Shown in pieces: positions 42,689 through 51,405 of a stretch of DNA of 64,000 nucleotides (position 1 is the first letter of the stretch; every line of letters starts with the position of its first letter). The stretch is from Mycolicibacterium lacusdiani (GTDB lineage: Bacteria; Actinomycetota; Actinomycetes; Mycobacteriales; Mycobacteriaceae). Where the stretch lies: NCBI RefSeq assembly GCF_021916785.1, contig NZ_JAKCFC010000001.1, positions 186,001 through 250,000 of the forward strand, in the 5' to 3' direction. Both the position numbers and the translations under genes were made by a program. Under the pieces are notes generated by a model. The model was not told the origin of the DNA. It was given only the letters and a program-made list of their open reading frames with translations, and made no database searches.

Positions 42689-43942
42689 ATGAACGAGAAG
42701 ACGAGGCGCCGGCTGCCGAACAGGCACGACCTGGCCCCGCTGATGCAGTTCAAGAAGCCGGAACTCAACGCCACGAAGCGGCGCCTGGACAAGGCACTGA
42801 CCATCGAGGACCTGCGTCGCATCGCCAAGCGCCGCACGCCGCGGGCCGCGTTCGACTACACCGACGGCTCCGCCGAGGCCGAGCTGTCCATCGGGCGGGC
42901 GCGCCAAGCCTTCGCCGACGTCGAGTTCCACCCGGCGATCCTGCGGGACGTGTCCAAGGTCAGCACCGGCTGGGACGTGCTCGGCGCGCCGGTGAGCCTG
43001 CCGTTCGGCATCGCGCCGACGGGGTTCACCCGGATGATGCACACCGAGGGCGAGATCGCAGGCGCCCACGCGGCGGCGCGGGCGGGCATTCCGTTCGCAC
43101 TGTCCACGATGGGCACCACGGCCATCGAGGACGTCAAGGCCGCCAACCCATACGGCCGCAACTGGTTCCAGCTCTACATGTGGAAGGACAGGGACCGCTC
43201 GATGGCGCTCGTCGAGCGCGCCGTGGCGGCCGGTTTCGACACGCTGATGGTGACGGTGGACGTGCCGGTGGCCGGTGCGCGGCTGCGGGACAAGCGCAAC
43301 GGGATGTCGATCCCGCCCGCGCTGACGCTCGGCACCGTGGTCAACGCCATTCCGCGTCCGCAGTGGTGGTTCGACTTCCTGACCACCGAGCCGTTGTCGT
43401 TCGCGTCGCTGGATCGATGGTCGGGCACGGTCGCCGAACTGCTCGACACGATGTTCGATCCGACCGTCACGTTCGACGACCTGGCATGGATCAGGTCGCA
43501 GTGGCCCGGCAAGTTCGTGGTGAAGGGCATCCAGACGGTCGCCGACGCGCGAGCCGTGACCGACCTCGGCGTCGACGGCGTCCTGCTGTCGAATCACGGT
43601 GGCAGGCAGCTCGATCGGGCCCCCATCCCGTTCCACCTGCTGCCGGAGGTGGTCGCCGAGGTGGGCGGCGACGTCGAGATCATGCTCGACACCGGGATCA
43701 TGTCCGGTGCCGACGTGGTCGCGGCGATCGCGATGGGCGCCCGGTTCACGCTGATCGGCCGCGCCTACCTGTACGGTCTGATGGCCGGCGGCGAGGCGGG
43801 GGTGGACCGCGCGATCGCGATCCTGACCGACCAGGTGGAACGCACGATGCGCCTGCTCGGCGTCACGTGCCTGGAGGAGCTGACGCCACAACACGTCACG
43901 CAACTGGTGCGCCTGGCTCCTCGGCAGCGCGCGGGGGAGTAG
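42689..43942 (+). CDS. lldD: FMN-dependent L-lactate dehydrogenase
   Basis: A 417-residue alpha-hydroxy-acid oxidase-family enzyme. It contains [60 protein letters not shown] and the catalytic [12 protein letters not shown]. It probably oxidises the L-lactate made by RhaD to pyruvate, completing rhamnose use. The ATG at 42689 lies 11 bases after GGAAGGG; a GTG at 42680 overlapping the rhaB stop is an alternative. It is likely a dedicated paralogue, since mycobacteria usually carry another lldD elsewhere. Confidence 0.92.
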   Translation: MNEKTRRRLPNRHDLAPLMQFKKPELNATKRRLDKALTIEDLRRIAKRRTPRAAFDYTDGSAEAELSIGRARQAFADVEFHPAILRDVSKVSTGWDVLGAPVSLPFGIAPTGFTRMMHTEGEIAGAHAAARAGIPFALSTMGTTAIEDVKAANPYGRNWFQLYMWKDRDRSMALVERAVAAGFDTLMVTVDVPVAGARLRDKRNGMSIPPALTLGTVVNAIPRPQWWFDFLTTEPLSFASLDRWSGTVAELLDTMFDPTVTFDDLAWIRSQWPGKFVVKGIQTVADARAVTDLGVDGVLLSNHGGRQLDRAPIPFHLLPEVVAEVGGDVEIMLDTGIMSGADVVAAIAMGARFTLIGRAYLYGLMAGGEAGVDRAIAILTDQVERTMRLLGVTCLEELTPQHVTQLVRLAPRQRAGE

Positions 43943-43945
43943 CGC

Positions 43946-44974
43946 GTGAGCCGGTCGGAGGCCGTGGGGATCCGCGACGTCGCGCTTGCAGCGTCGGTGT
44001 CGGTCGGGACGGTGTCCAACGTGCTCAACTCGCCCGAGCGGGTCGCACCGGCGACGGTCGCGCGCGTGCACGCCGCGATCGAGGAGCTGGGCTTCGTCCG
44101 CAACGACGCGGCGCGGCAGTTGCGGGCAGGCCAGTCTCGGTGCGTCGGCCTGCTGGTCCTCGACGTGGGCAACCCGTTCTTCACCGACGTCGCCCGCGCG
44201 GCCGAAAGACGTGCTGCGGGAAACAATTTGGTGGTGCTGCTCGGCACGACCGACGACGACGCCCGGCGTGAACGGGTCTACCTCGAGACGTTCGAGGAGC
44301 AGCGGGTCTTCGGCCTGCTGATCTCCCCGGTGGGCGAGGACCTCGAGCGTCTGCACGTGGCGCGCCGCCGGGGCATTCCGGTGATCCTGGTGGATCGCGA
44401 CGGAACGGGCACGCCGTTCCCGTCCGTCGCCGTGGACGACGTCGCAGGCGGCGGGTTGGCCGCCCACCACCTGTGCGATCAGGGCCGCACCCGCATCGCG
44501 TTCGTGGGCGGGCCGCACGGTCTGCGGCAGGTCGCCGACCGCCTGGCGGGCGCGCGGGCTGCGGTGGCCGAGCATGCGGGTGTCGGGCTGGAGGTATTCG
44601 ACACCGACGAGCCGACGGTGCTGGCCGGACGCGCGGCGGGGGAGCGGTTGTGCGCGCTGCCCGCAGGCCGCAGGCCCGACGCCGTCTTCTGTGCGAACGA
44701 CCTGTTGGCGATCGGGGTGCTGCAGGCGTTGACGGTCGGCGGGGTGCGCGTGCCCGACGACGTCGCCGTGATCGGCTACGACGACATCGACTTCGCCCGC
44801 TCGGCGGCGGTTCCGCTGTCGTCGGTCCGTCAGCCGAGCGCCGACATCGGAACGACGGCGATCGACCTGCTACTCACCGCCGCGGAGTCCCCGGACGCCG
44901 AGCCCCGGCACGTGGTGTTCCGGCCGGAGCTGGTGGCCCGCGCGTCGACCGGCGCGCCGGCGGCAGCTACCTGA
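43946..44974 (+). CDS. LacI-family repressor of the rhamnose operon
   Basis: A 342-residue regulator with an N-terminal LacI helix-turn-helix (IRDVALAASVSVGTVSNVLN, about residues 8-27), the hinge helix region AARQLRAGQSRCVGLLV and a periplasmic-binding-protein-like effector domain (VLDVGNPFFTDVARAAER; DAVFCANDLLAIGVLQ; AVIGYDDIDFARSAAVPLSS). It starts at GTG 43946, three bases after lldD, as the last gene of the operon. The perfect palindrome before rhaM is its likely target, making a closed feedback loop. The inducer, presumably rhamnose or rhamnulose, is inferred from context. Confidence 0.93.
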   Translation: MSRSEAVGIRDVALAASVSVGTVSNVLNSPERVAPATVARVHAAIEELGFVRNDAARQLRAGQSRCVGLLVLDVGNPFFTDVARAAERRAAGNNLVVLLGTTDDDARRERVYLETFEEQRVFGLLISPVGEDLERLHVARRRGIPVILVDRDGTGTPFPSVAVDDVAGGGLAAHHLCDQGRTRIAFVGGPHGLRQVADRLAGARAAVAEHAGVGLEVFDTDEPTVLAGRAAGERLCALPAGRRPDAVFCANDLLAIGVLQALTVGGVRVPDDVAVIGYDDIDFARSAAVPLSSVRQPSADIGTTAIDLLLTAAESPDAEPRHVVFRPELVARASTGAPAAAT

Positions 44975-44980
44975 CGGTCG

Positions 44981-45751
44981 CTACTTGATGGTGTAGCCGC
45001 CGTCGATCACCAGATCGGCGCCGTTCACCATCGCCGATGCGCCGGAGGCGAGGAAGACTGCGGCAGCGGCGATCTCGTCGGGATAGGCGAACCGGCCGGT
45101 GGGGATCAGCTTCTTCAGCGCATCGCCCCTGGGGTTGTCCCATGCCTTGATGCCGAGGTCGGTGAGTACCACCGTCGGCGAGATGGTGTTGACCCGTACG
45201 CCCTTCGGCGCCCATTCGGTGGCGAGGACCTTGCTGATGCCGACCACGCCGAACTTCGACGCGCAGTAGGCGACGTGCTGGTCGATCGCGACGCTCGCGG
45301 CTTGGGAGGCCATGTTGATGATGACGCCCGAGCCTGCGTCGAGCATGTGCCTACCTGCCGCCTGACACATCAGGAACGTGCCCTTGAGGTTGATGGCGAT
45401 GGTCGAGTCCCAGTCCGCGAGCGACAGTTCCTCGGCGGGCGCGAGCCTGGCGACGCCCGCGCAGTTGACCAGGACGTCGATCCGGCCGAACTCGGCGATC
45501 ACCGCGTCGATCACGGTGGCCACGGAGTCGGGATCGGATACGTCGCAGGCGAATCCGCGGCTGCCGGGCAACGTGCCTGCCAGCTCCGACGCGCCTGCCT
45601 CGTTGAGGTCGACGACGGCGATCCGAGCGCCCTTGGCGGAGAAGGCGGCCGCGATGGCCGCGCCGATGCCCGACGCCCCGCCGGTCACGAGCGCCACCAG
45701 TCCGTCGAGGCGGAAGTCGAAGTCGACTGTGGGTTCTGCTGTCTCGGGCAC
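44981..45751 (-). CDS. Short-chain polyol dehydrogenase (D-threitol/D-arabinitol dehydrogenase-like)
   Basis: A 256-residue classical SDR. It has the NAD motif VTGGASGIGAAIAAAF, NCAGVARLAPAEE, the Ser region INMASQAAS, the YxxxK motif YCASKFG and the C-terminal VNGADLVIDGGYTIK. An Asp after the second strand (VVDLNE) indicates NAD rather than NADP preference. The sequence resembles the GolD/DthD group, which oxidises D-arabinitol or D-threitol. It is cotranscribed with the SorC-type regulator upstream (45-base gap), opposite the ten-gene transport and catabolic operon, so it probably supplies one of the entry oxidations. Confidence 0.82.
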   Translation of the reverse strand: MPETAEPTVDFDFRLDGLVALVTGGASGIGAAIAAAFSAKGARIAVVDLNEAGASELAGTLPGSRGFACDVSDPDSVATVIDAVIAEFGRIDVLVNCAGVARLAPAEELSLADWDSTIAINLKGTFLMCQAAGRHMLDAGSGVIINMASQAASVAIDQHVAYCASKFGVVGISKVLATEWAPKGVRVNTISPTVVLTDLGIKAWDNPRGDALKKLIPTGRFAYPDEIAAAAVFLASGASAMVNGADLVIDGGYTIK

Positions 45752-45796
45752 GTGATCGTCTCCTCGGGTCGTCGTTGGTGCGGTTGGGGTCGGTGG

Positions 45797-46717
45797 TCAG
45801 TCCAGAACGGCTGCGGCGACGTCGGTGTCGGTCACCAGCGACGACACCAGGCCGGAACGCAGGACGGCCTTGGTGGCGGCCACCTTCTCGGGTCCGGTCG
45901 CCAGGGCGATGCGGGTGGGGATGGCACGCAGCCGAGCCTCGTCGATGCCCATTCGGCGTTCGTCGAGGCCCGGGATGCGGTTGCCGTCGGCGTCGAGCAG
46001 CAGGGCGCAGGTCTCGGCGCACACCCCGGCGGCGGCGAGCGCCGCCACCTCGTCGTCGGTCAGCGACGCGTACACCTGGGAGGCGCCGGGCGCCCACGCT
46101 CCGACGGACACGATCGCGCAGCTGACCTTCGGATGCCGTTCGACGGTCTCGCGGATCTGTGGGTTGCTGGCGAGACTCGCCGCGGTGCGCGCGTCGGGCA
46201 CCACCAGCGGCGCGTAGAGGGGCCAGGACTCGCCTCCGCTGACCTCGCTGATGCGCCGGACCAGGTCGGCGCCGTTGGAGGTGATGGCGCCGGCCATTCC
46301 CGTGAGTTGTACGACGTCGCAACGGGGTAGGGACGTCAGGAACGGTGCGATGTGGGTGAGTGTGCGGCCGCAGTCGACGCCGACGACGTCGCCGTCGCGC
46401 AGGATGGACTGGAGCAGCTCGGCCATTGCCTTTGCGACGGCGTGCACCCGGTCGGCGGCGTTGCTGGTGTCGGCGGAGACGGCGTAGGCGTGCTCGAGGC
46501 CGTAGCGACGCTGCAGGGCGGTGGAGAGGTCGACGTCGATGGAGCCGGGGTTGTGGATCTTGATCTCGACCATGCCCGACTCGATGGCCTCGTCGAGCAT
46601 CCGGGCGACCTTGAAGCGCGAGAGCCCGAACTCCTCGGCGATCTGGATGCGGGTGCGCCCCTCGAGGTAATAGCGCCGGGCTATCACCGCCCGCTGGAAC
46701 AACTCGTCAGGCCCCAT
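45797..46717 (-). CDS. SorC/DeoR-type sugar-binding transcriptional regulator
   Basis: A 306-residue SorC-family regulator. The N-terminal HTH is visible (RRYYLEGRTRIQIAEEFGLS, then KVARMLDEAIESGMVEIKI). The C-terminal sugar-phosphate-sensing domain has VGVDCGRTLTHIAPFL, PLVVPDARTAASLASNPQIR and a stretch CAIVSVGAWAPGASQVY. The ATG at 46717 faces the divergent operon across a 132-base region with strong symmetry. It probably binds a phosphorylated ketose of the pathway and controls both directions. Confidence 0.9.
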   Translation of the reverse strand: MGPDELFQRAVIARRYYLEGRTRIQIAEEFGLSRFKVARMLDEAIESGMVEIKIHNPGSIDVDLSTALQRRYGLEHAYAVSADTSNAADRVHAVAKAMAELLQSILRDGDVVGVDCGRTLTHIAPFLTSLPRCDVVQLTGMAGAITSNGADLVRRISEVSGGESWPLYAPLVVPDARTAASLASNPQIRETVERHPKVSCAIVSVGAWAPGASQVYASLTDDEVAALAAAGVCAETCALLLDADGNRIPGLDERRMGIDEARLRAIPTRIALATGPEKVAATKAVLRSGLVSSLVTDTDVAAAVLD

Positions 46718-46745
46718 CCGTCCCCTCCCATGGGTCGAGAGCCGC

Positions 46746-46810
46746 TATGCTCACCTGCCGCTGCACATATGTGCAAGCCCGTTGACAGATGAGCATACGC
46801 ATTGCATGAT
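46746..46810. promoter_or_regulatory. SorC operator and promoter of the polyol operon
   Basis: TATGCTCACCTG (46746-46757) and CAGATGAGCATA (46786-46797) are inverted arms with one mismatch. Between them is the perfect 14-base palindrome TGCACATATGTGCA (46762-46775). TTGACA (46782-46787) and CATGAT (46805-46810) form a promoter with a 17-base spacer, so the right arm overlaps the -35. ACAGATGAGCA recurs at 46846-46856 over the start codon of the first gene, and a related ATGAGTAT lies at 46830-46837. Confidence 0.75.
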
Positions 46811-46849
46811 CCACACCACAAAGACACACATGAGTATCGGAAATCACAG

Positions 46850-47488
46850 ATGAGCAATGAGGACATCGCGCTGGCATCGCTGGCCGGTTCGGTGTTGTCC
46901 CGGGAATCGGCTGCGGTGAGCGCACTCGTCGGCAACGTCGAGTCGAGCGTCGTCGCCGTGGCACGGCAGATGCTCGCCGTCACCGGCAAGGTCGTCACCA
47001 CCGGCTCGGGCACGTCCGGGATCATGGCCGAGCGTCTCGCCCACCTGCTGTCGGTGTGCGGCACGCCCGCGGTGTACCTGCCGTCCATGGACGCCCTGCA
47101 CGGCGGCATGGGCGCCATCACCGGCGCCGATCTGGTGATCGCGATCTCGAAGACCGGCCAATCCCACGAACTCGTCAACCTCGTCGAACGTCTGGGCCGC
47201 AAGGGCATCCACGTCGTGGCGGTGACCGAGAGCCCCGCATCGCCGTTCGCGCTCGCCGCAGGCAGCGTCGCCGCGCTACCGCAGACGCCGCCCGGCGCCG
47301 ACCCGGGCGACATGATCGCGATGGCCAGCACCCTTGCGGTGGGCGCGTGGAGCGACGCGGTCGCGGTGGTCACGATGTCGATGCGCGGGCACACCGTCGG
47401 CGACGTCATCGACAGCCACCCGGCCGGCGGTGTCGGCGTACGTGGTCACCGACCCGGTGACGAGACGGCGCCGGTGGTACCCGCGTGA
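46850..47488 (+). CDS. SIS-domain sugar-phosphate isomerase (6-phospho-3-hexuloisomerase-like)
   Basis: A 212-residue single SIS domain. Sugar-phosphate motifs are VVTTGSGTSGIMAERLAHLL, LVIAISKTGQSHELVNLV (the Ser/Thr phosphate loop SKTGQSHE) and VVAVTESPASPFALAAGS. The size and form are those of 6-phospho-3-hexuloisomerase or related ketose-phosphate isomerases; the substrate is unknown. The ATG at 46850 is preferred over an upstream TTG at 46802. Its stop overlaps the kinase start (GTGA). It is the first gene of the ten-gene operon. Confidence 0.83.
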   Translation: MSNEDIALASLAGSVLSRESAAVSALVGNVESSVVAVARQMLAVTGKVVTTGSGTSGIMAERLAHLLSVCGTPAVYLPSMDALHGGMGAITGADLVIAISKTGQSHELVNLVERLGRKGIHVVAVTESPASPFALAAGSVAALPQTPPGADPGDMIAMASTLAVGAWSDAVAVVTMSMRGHTVGDVIDSHPAGGVGVRGHRPGDETAPVVPA

Positions 47489-48969
47489 GCAATCCAGCCG
47501 TGCTTGGCGTCGACTCGTCCACGCAGTCGTGCAAGGTCGAGATCCGCGATCTGGCCACCGGTCGACTGCTGGGCTCCGGCTCGTCCCCGCACCCGCCGGC
47601 CTTCCCGCCCGTCGCCGAACAGCATCCGGACGTTTGGGTCGCCGCGTTCGTCGCCGCCACCGGCATGGCGATGGCCGCGTGCGACCAGCGACCCGACGTC
47701 CGCGCGATCTCGGTGGCGGCGCAGTGCCACGGCATGGTGCTCCTCGACGAGCGCGGCGACGTGCTGCGCGCCGCCAAGCTCTGGAACGACACCACCGGCG
47801 CGCCGAATCTGTCGCGTCTGGTCGACCGCATCGGAGCGCGCCGCTGGGTCATGCGGATCGGCACGCTGCCGACGGCCGCGTTCACGATCGCCAAGCTGGC
47901 GTGGGTCGCGGAGAACGAGCCGCGGCTGCTCGACCGCCTCGCGACCATCCTGCTGCCTCACGACTACCTGACCTACTGGCTCACCGGGCAGAAGGTGACC
48001 GACCGCTCCGACGCCTCGGGCACCGGCTACTTCGACGCCACCGACGGGCTGTGGATCCCCTCCTACCTCGAACTCGCAGGGGGAAGCCGGGATTGGGCCG
48101 CCACGCTGCCGACCGTCCTGGGCCCCGCCGACGCCGCGGGCACCGTGCTGCCGGCCCGTGCCGAGCAGCTCGGCATCGGGCACGACGTCCTGGTCGGTGC
48201 GGGTGGCGGCGACCAGCACGCGGCCTACCTCGGCCTCGGCCTCACCGATGGCGACCTGTACTTCAGCATCGGCACCTCCGGCGTCGTCGCGACGTCCTCG
48301 CGCGGCCCGGTGTTCGACACCACCGGTGCGGTCGACGGCGTCGCCGACATGACCGGCGGCTACCTGCCGTTGATGAGCACGCTGAACGCCGCCCGGGTCG
48401 TGGATCGAGCCGCCGCCCTGCTGGGCACCGATCTGGCGGGCATCTCGGCGCTGGCTCTGGCGGCCGGGCCCACCCAGGGTCCCGTCGTGGCGCCGTTCCT
48501 CGACGGCGAACGCACCCCCGACCGACCCGATGCCCGCGGCGCCATCGCCGACGTGACGTCGCGGACCACGCGCGAGGAACTCGCCCGCGCATTCGTCGAG
48601 GGGCCGCTGCTCTCCCTGATGTCGGGACGCGACAGCCTGGCCGACTGCGGCGTCGACACCAGCGGCGCGGCGACCGTCGTCGGCGGCGGCGCACGCTCAC
48701 CGGCCACCCTGCAGCTGCTCGCCGACCTGCTCGGCGACGAGGTCACCGTGCCCGACGTCGACGAGGCCACGGCCCGCGGTGCCTGCATCCAGGCCGCCGC
48801 CGTGGCGTCGCGCACCGACCGCGCCGGGCTCGTCGACCTCGCCAAGCGGTGGCATCCCGAGGCACGCGCACGCGTGGCGCCCCGGGCACACGGCCGCGAC
48901 CTCGGCGCGCTACGCACCCGCTGGGCCCAGCTCGCCGCGTCACCCGTCCTGGACGGAGGCGCCCGATGA
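47485..48969 (+). CDS. FGGY-family carbohydrate kinase (xylulokinase-like)
   Basis: A 494-residue FGGY kinase resembling xylulokinase. It contains the N-terminal LGVDSSTQSCKVEIRDL, the catalytic region AAQCHGMVLLDERGDVLR, PHDYLTYWLTGQKVTDRSDA with SGTGYFD, and the C-terminal VVGGGARSPATLQLLADLLG. The DASGT pattern is shared with XylB. It likely phosphorylates the ketose made by the neighbouring dehydrogenases (for example D-xylulose), but FGGY specificity cannot be read from motifs. The start GTG overlaps the SIS gene stop and the end overlaps the epimerase-like start. Confidence 0.85.
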   Translation: MSNPAVLGVDSSTQSCKVEIRDLATGRLLGSGSSPHPPAFPPVAEQHPDVWVAAFVAATGMAMAACDQRPDVRAISVAAQCHGMVLLDERGDVLRAAKLWNDTTGAPNLSRLVDRIGARRWVMRIGTLPTAAFTIAKLAWVAENEPRLLDRLATILLPHDYLTYWLTGQKVTDRSDASGTGYFDATDGLWIPSYLELAGGSRDWAATLPTVLGPADAAGTVLPARAEQLGIGHDVLVGAGGGDQHAAYLGLGLTDGDLYFSIGTSGVVATSSRGPVFDTTGAVDGVADMTGGYLPLMSTLNAARVVDRAAALLGTDLAGISALALAAGPTQGPVVAPFLDGERTPDRPDARGAIADVTSRTTREELARAFVEGPLLSLMSGRDSLADCGVDTSGAATVVGGGARSPATLQLLADLLGDEVTVPDVDEATARGACIQAAAVASRTDRAGLVDLAKRWHPEARARVAPRAHGRDLGALRTRWAQLAASPVLDGGAR

Positions 48970-49607
48970 ACGACCTCGCGTCCTGGCACGCCGACTTCCC
49001 CGGACTGCTGGCCGGCTCGGTGTACGCCGCGCACGGCTCTCGGGTGGCGGCCGCGCAGACGCTGGCCGACACCGGCATCGACGTCCACGTCGACGTGATG
49101 GCCGTCTCGGAGGGCCTGCCCGCGGGGGTCAGTCTCGACGAGCTGCAACGCATCTCGGCCGTCGTCCCGAGTGAACGCGTCGGGGTCCACGTGATCGGGT
49201 CCAAGGACTTCGTCGACGCCGTGCTGCCCAAGATCCTCGCGGTGCACCCCGGTGTCGTGTTCCTGCCATGGCAGGCCTTCACCGCCGAGCGTGCCGACGC
49301 GATCCGGGTGGCAGGCGGGTCGGCGTGGATCGCCGTGTGGCGCGAATGGGACGGAATCGGCGAACCGCAGTGGCCCGCCGAACCCGACGGCGTGCTGGTC
49401 ATGCTCATCCAGCCCGGCACCCAGGACCGCTGCCGGCTGGACCGGATCGGGCTCGTCACCGCCTGTACCGCCCAATTCTCGGAACTACCCGTGGCCGTCG
49501 ACGGAGGAGTCACCGAGGACGTCGCGCCGCTGTGCGCCGCCGCCGGTGTCCGCCAGATGGTCGTCGGGCGCGCTCTGCTGAACACCAGACGAAGGGAAAC
49601 GACATGA
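48966..49607 (+). CDS. Ribulose-phosphate 3-epimerase-like protein
   Basis: A 213-residue TIM-barrel protein related to Rpe/AlsE. Potential metal ligands remain: His and Asp in DVHVDVM (about residues 38-44), His in VGVHVIGSKD and Asp in VAVDGGVTED. The phosphate-binding end is MVVGRALL. The usual 'MDGxFVPN' loop is replaced by MAVSEGLPAG, so the substrate probably differs from ribulose 5-phosphate. It may epimerise another ketose phosphate. Its start and stop both overlap neighbours by four bases, so stoichiometric coupling with the kinase and the zinc dehydrogenase is likely. Confidence 0.75.
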   Translation: MNDLASWHADFPGLLAGSVYAAHGSRVAAAQTLADTGIDVHVDVMAVSEGLPAGVSLDELQRISAVVPSERVGVHVIGSKDFVDAVLPKILAVHPGVVFLPWQAFTAERADAIRVAGGSAWIAVWREWDGIGEPQWPAEPDGVLVMLIQPGTQDRCRLDRIGLVTACTAQFSELPVAVDGGVTEDVAPLCAAAGVRQMVVGRALLNTRRRETT

Positions 49608-50644
49608 CTACGACATCGCCCGCCACCCCGCCCGAGACGATGCGGGCCAGCGTCATGACCGACGTCGGCACGCTCGAGATCGAGGACCGGCCCGTCCCGG
49701 CGCCCGGCCCGCACGAGGTGCTCGTCGAGGTCGCCGCGGTCGGGGTCTGCGGATCCGACGTGCACTACTACCGGCACGGCCGGATCGGTGACTTCGTCGT
49801 CGAGGACCCGATGATCCTCGGCCACGAACTCTCGGGCCGCATCGCCGCGGTCGGCGAACGCGTCGATCCCACGCGCGTCGGCCAGCGGGTCGCCGTGGAG
49901 CCGCAGCATCCGTGCCGGCGGTGCAAGCAATGCACCGCCGGACGCTACAACCTCTGCCCGTACATGGAGTTCTACGCGACGCCGCCGATCGACGGTGCGT
50001 TCTGCCGCTACGTCACCATCGACGCCGAATTCGCCCACCCCGTACCGGATTCCATGTCCGACGACGCGGCGGCGCTGCTCGAGCCGCTGTCGGTGGCGAT
50101 CACCACCATGCGCAAGGCAGGCGTGGAACCGGGCTCGTCGATCCTGATCGCAGGCGCCGGGCCCATCGGCGTGCTCTGCGCGCAGGCCGCCCGTGCGTTC
50201 GGTGCGTCGCGCATCGTCGTCACCGATCTCCTCCCGTCCCGTCGCGAGAAGGCGCTGCAGTTCGGCGCGACCGAGGTGCTCGACCCGACCGCGGTCGACG
50301 TGTCGGCGATCGAACCGGTCGACGCCTTCGTCGATGCCACCGGAGTGCCCGCCGCCGTTGTCAGCGGCATCAAGGCCGTCGGCCCGGCCGGACACGTCGT
50401 GCTGGTCGGCATGGGCGCCGACGAGTACGCGCTGCCGGTCAGCCACATCGCCAATCTGGAGATCACCGTCACCGGGGTGTTCCGCTACACCGACACGTGG
50501 CCCGCCGCAATCCATCTGGTGTCCAGCGGGGCGATCGACCTCGACTCGATGGTGACCGGACGCTACGACCTCGAACACGTCGCCGACGCCCTCGACAGCG
50601 ACACCGACCCTGCCAGCCTCAAGTCGATTGTGAATCCTCGATGA
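49604..50644 (+). CDS. Zinc-dependent polyol dehydrogenase 1 (sorbitol/xylitol dehydrogenase-like)
   Basis: A 346-residue medium-chain dehydrogenase. Catalytic zinc ligands appear in GVCGSDVHYYRHGRIG and the following GHE. The structural zinc has four Cys in HPCRRCKQCTAGRYNLC. The NAD fold is LIAGAGPIGVLCAQAARAFG with an acidic residue (VVTDLLPSRR), favouring NAD. The whole resembles sorbitol/xylitol dehydrogenases, which oxidise C2 of a polyol. It is the first of two such enzymes in the operon, suggesting two substrates or stereochemistries. Confidence 0.88.
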   Translation: MTTTSPATPPETMRASVMTDVGTLEIEDRPVPAPGPHEVLVEVAAVGVCGSDVHYYRHGRIGDFVVEDPMILGHELSGRIAAVGERVDPTRVGQRVAVEPQHPCRRCKQCTAGRYNLCPYMEFYATPPIDGAFCRYVTIDAEFAHPVPDSMSDDAAALLEPLSVAITTMRKAGVEPGSSILIAGAGPIGVLCAQAARAFGASRIVVTDLLPSRREKALQFGATEVLDPTAVDVSAIEPVDAFVDATGVPAAVVSGIKAVGPAGHVVLVGMGADEYALPVSHIANLEITVTGVFRYTDTWPAAIHLVSSGAIDLDSMVTGRYDLEHVADALDSDTDPASLKSIVNPR

Positions 50645-51405
50645 CACAGAACCCCTTTGACCTCACCGGCCGCACCGCCCTGGTGACCGGCGGGAACCAG
50701 GGCCTCGGCAAGGCCTTCGCGATGGGTCTGGCCCAGGCCGGCGCCCGCGTGGCGTTCTCGGGCCGCAACGCCGAGCGCAACCAGAAGGTGGTCGCCGAGG
50801 CCTCGGGTGCCGGCATCGACCTGCACGCGATCACCGCCGACATCACAGTCAAGGCCGACGTCGACCGGATGACGGCCGAGGCGCTCGACGCGCTCGGGCG
50901 CATCGACGTCCTCGTGAACAACGCGGGCACCTGCTACCACGCGGAGTCGTGGGACGTCACCGAACAGCAGTGGGACGACGTGTTCGACCTCAACGTCAAG
51001 GCGCTGTGGGCCTGCTCGCTCGCCGTGGGTGCGCACATGCGCGAGCAGGGGTCCGGCTCGATCGTCAACATCGGCTCGATGTCCGGACTGATCGTGAACC
51101 GCCCGCAGTGGCAGCCGGCCTACAACGCCAGCAAGGCCGCCGTGCATCACCTCACGAAGTCGCTTGCCGCCGAATGGGGTCCGCTCGGCATCCGGGTCAA
51201 CGCCTTGGCGCCGGGTTACGTCAAGACCGACATGGCGCCGGTCGACCGTCCGGAGTTCAAGCAGCACTGGATCGACGACGCACCTCTGCTGCGCTACGCC
51301 CTGCCCGAGGAGATCGCACCGAGCGTGGTCTTCCTGGCCAGCGACGCGGCCTCGTTCATCACGGGTTCCGTGCTGGTCGCCGACGGCGGGTACACCGCAT
51401 GGTGA
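50641..51405 (+). CDS. Short-chain dehydrogenase (polyol/ketose oxidoreductase)
   Basis: A 254-residue classical SDR. Motifs are ALVTGGNQGLGKAFAMGLAQ (cofactor), NNAGTCYHAESWD, IVNIGSMSGLIVNR, YNASKAAVHHLTKS (YxxxK) and the C-terminal GSVLVADGGYTAW. It carries SGRNAERNQ after strand 2, which is compatible with NADP use, unlike the divergent SDR. It overlaps the first zinc dehydrogenase by four bases. The substrate is probably a polyol or ketose of the imported group. Confidence 0.85.
   Translation: MTQNPFDLTGRTALVTGGNQGLGKAFAMGLAQAGARVAFSGRNAERNQKVVAEASGAGIDLHAITADITVKADVDRMTAEALDALGRIDVLVNNAGTCYHAESWDVTEQQWDDVFDLNVKALWACSLAVGAHMREQGSGSIVNIGSMSGLIVNRPQWQPAYNASKAAVHHLTKSLAAEWGPLGIRVNALAPGYVKTDMAPVDRPEFKQHWIDDAPLLRYALPEEIAPSVVFLASDAASFITGSVLVADGGYTAW

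Noticed and set aside
42566..44575. A 669-codon minus-strand frame spanning lldD and lacI
   Set aside because: It is antisense to two recognisable genes and looks like low-complexity Arg/His/Asp-rich shadow translation.
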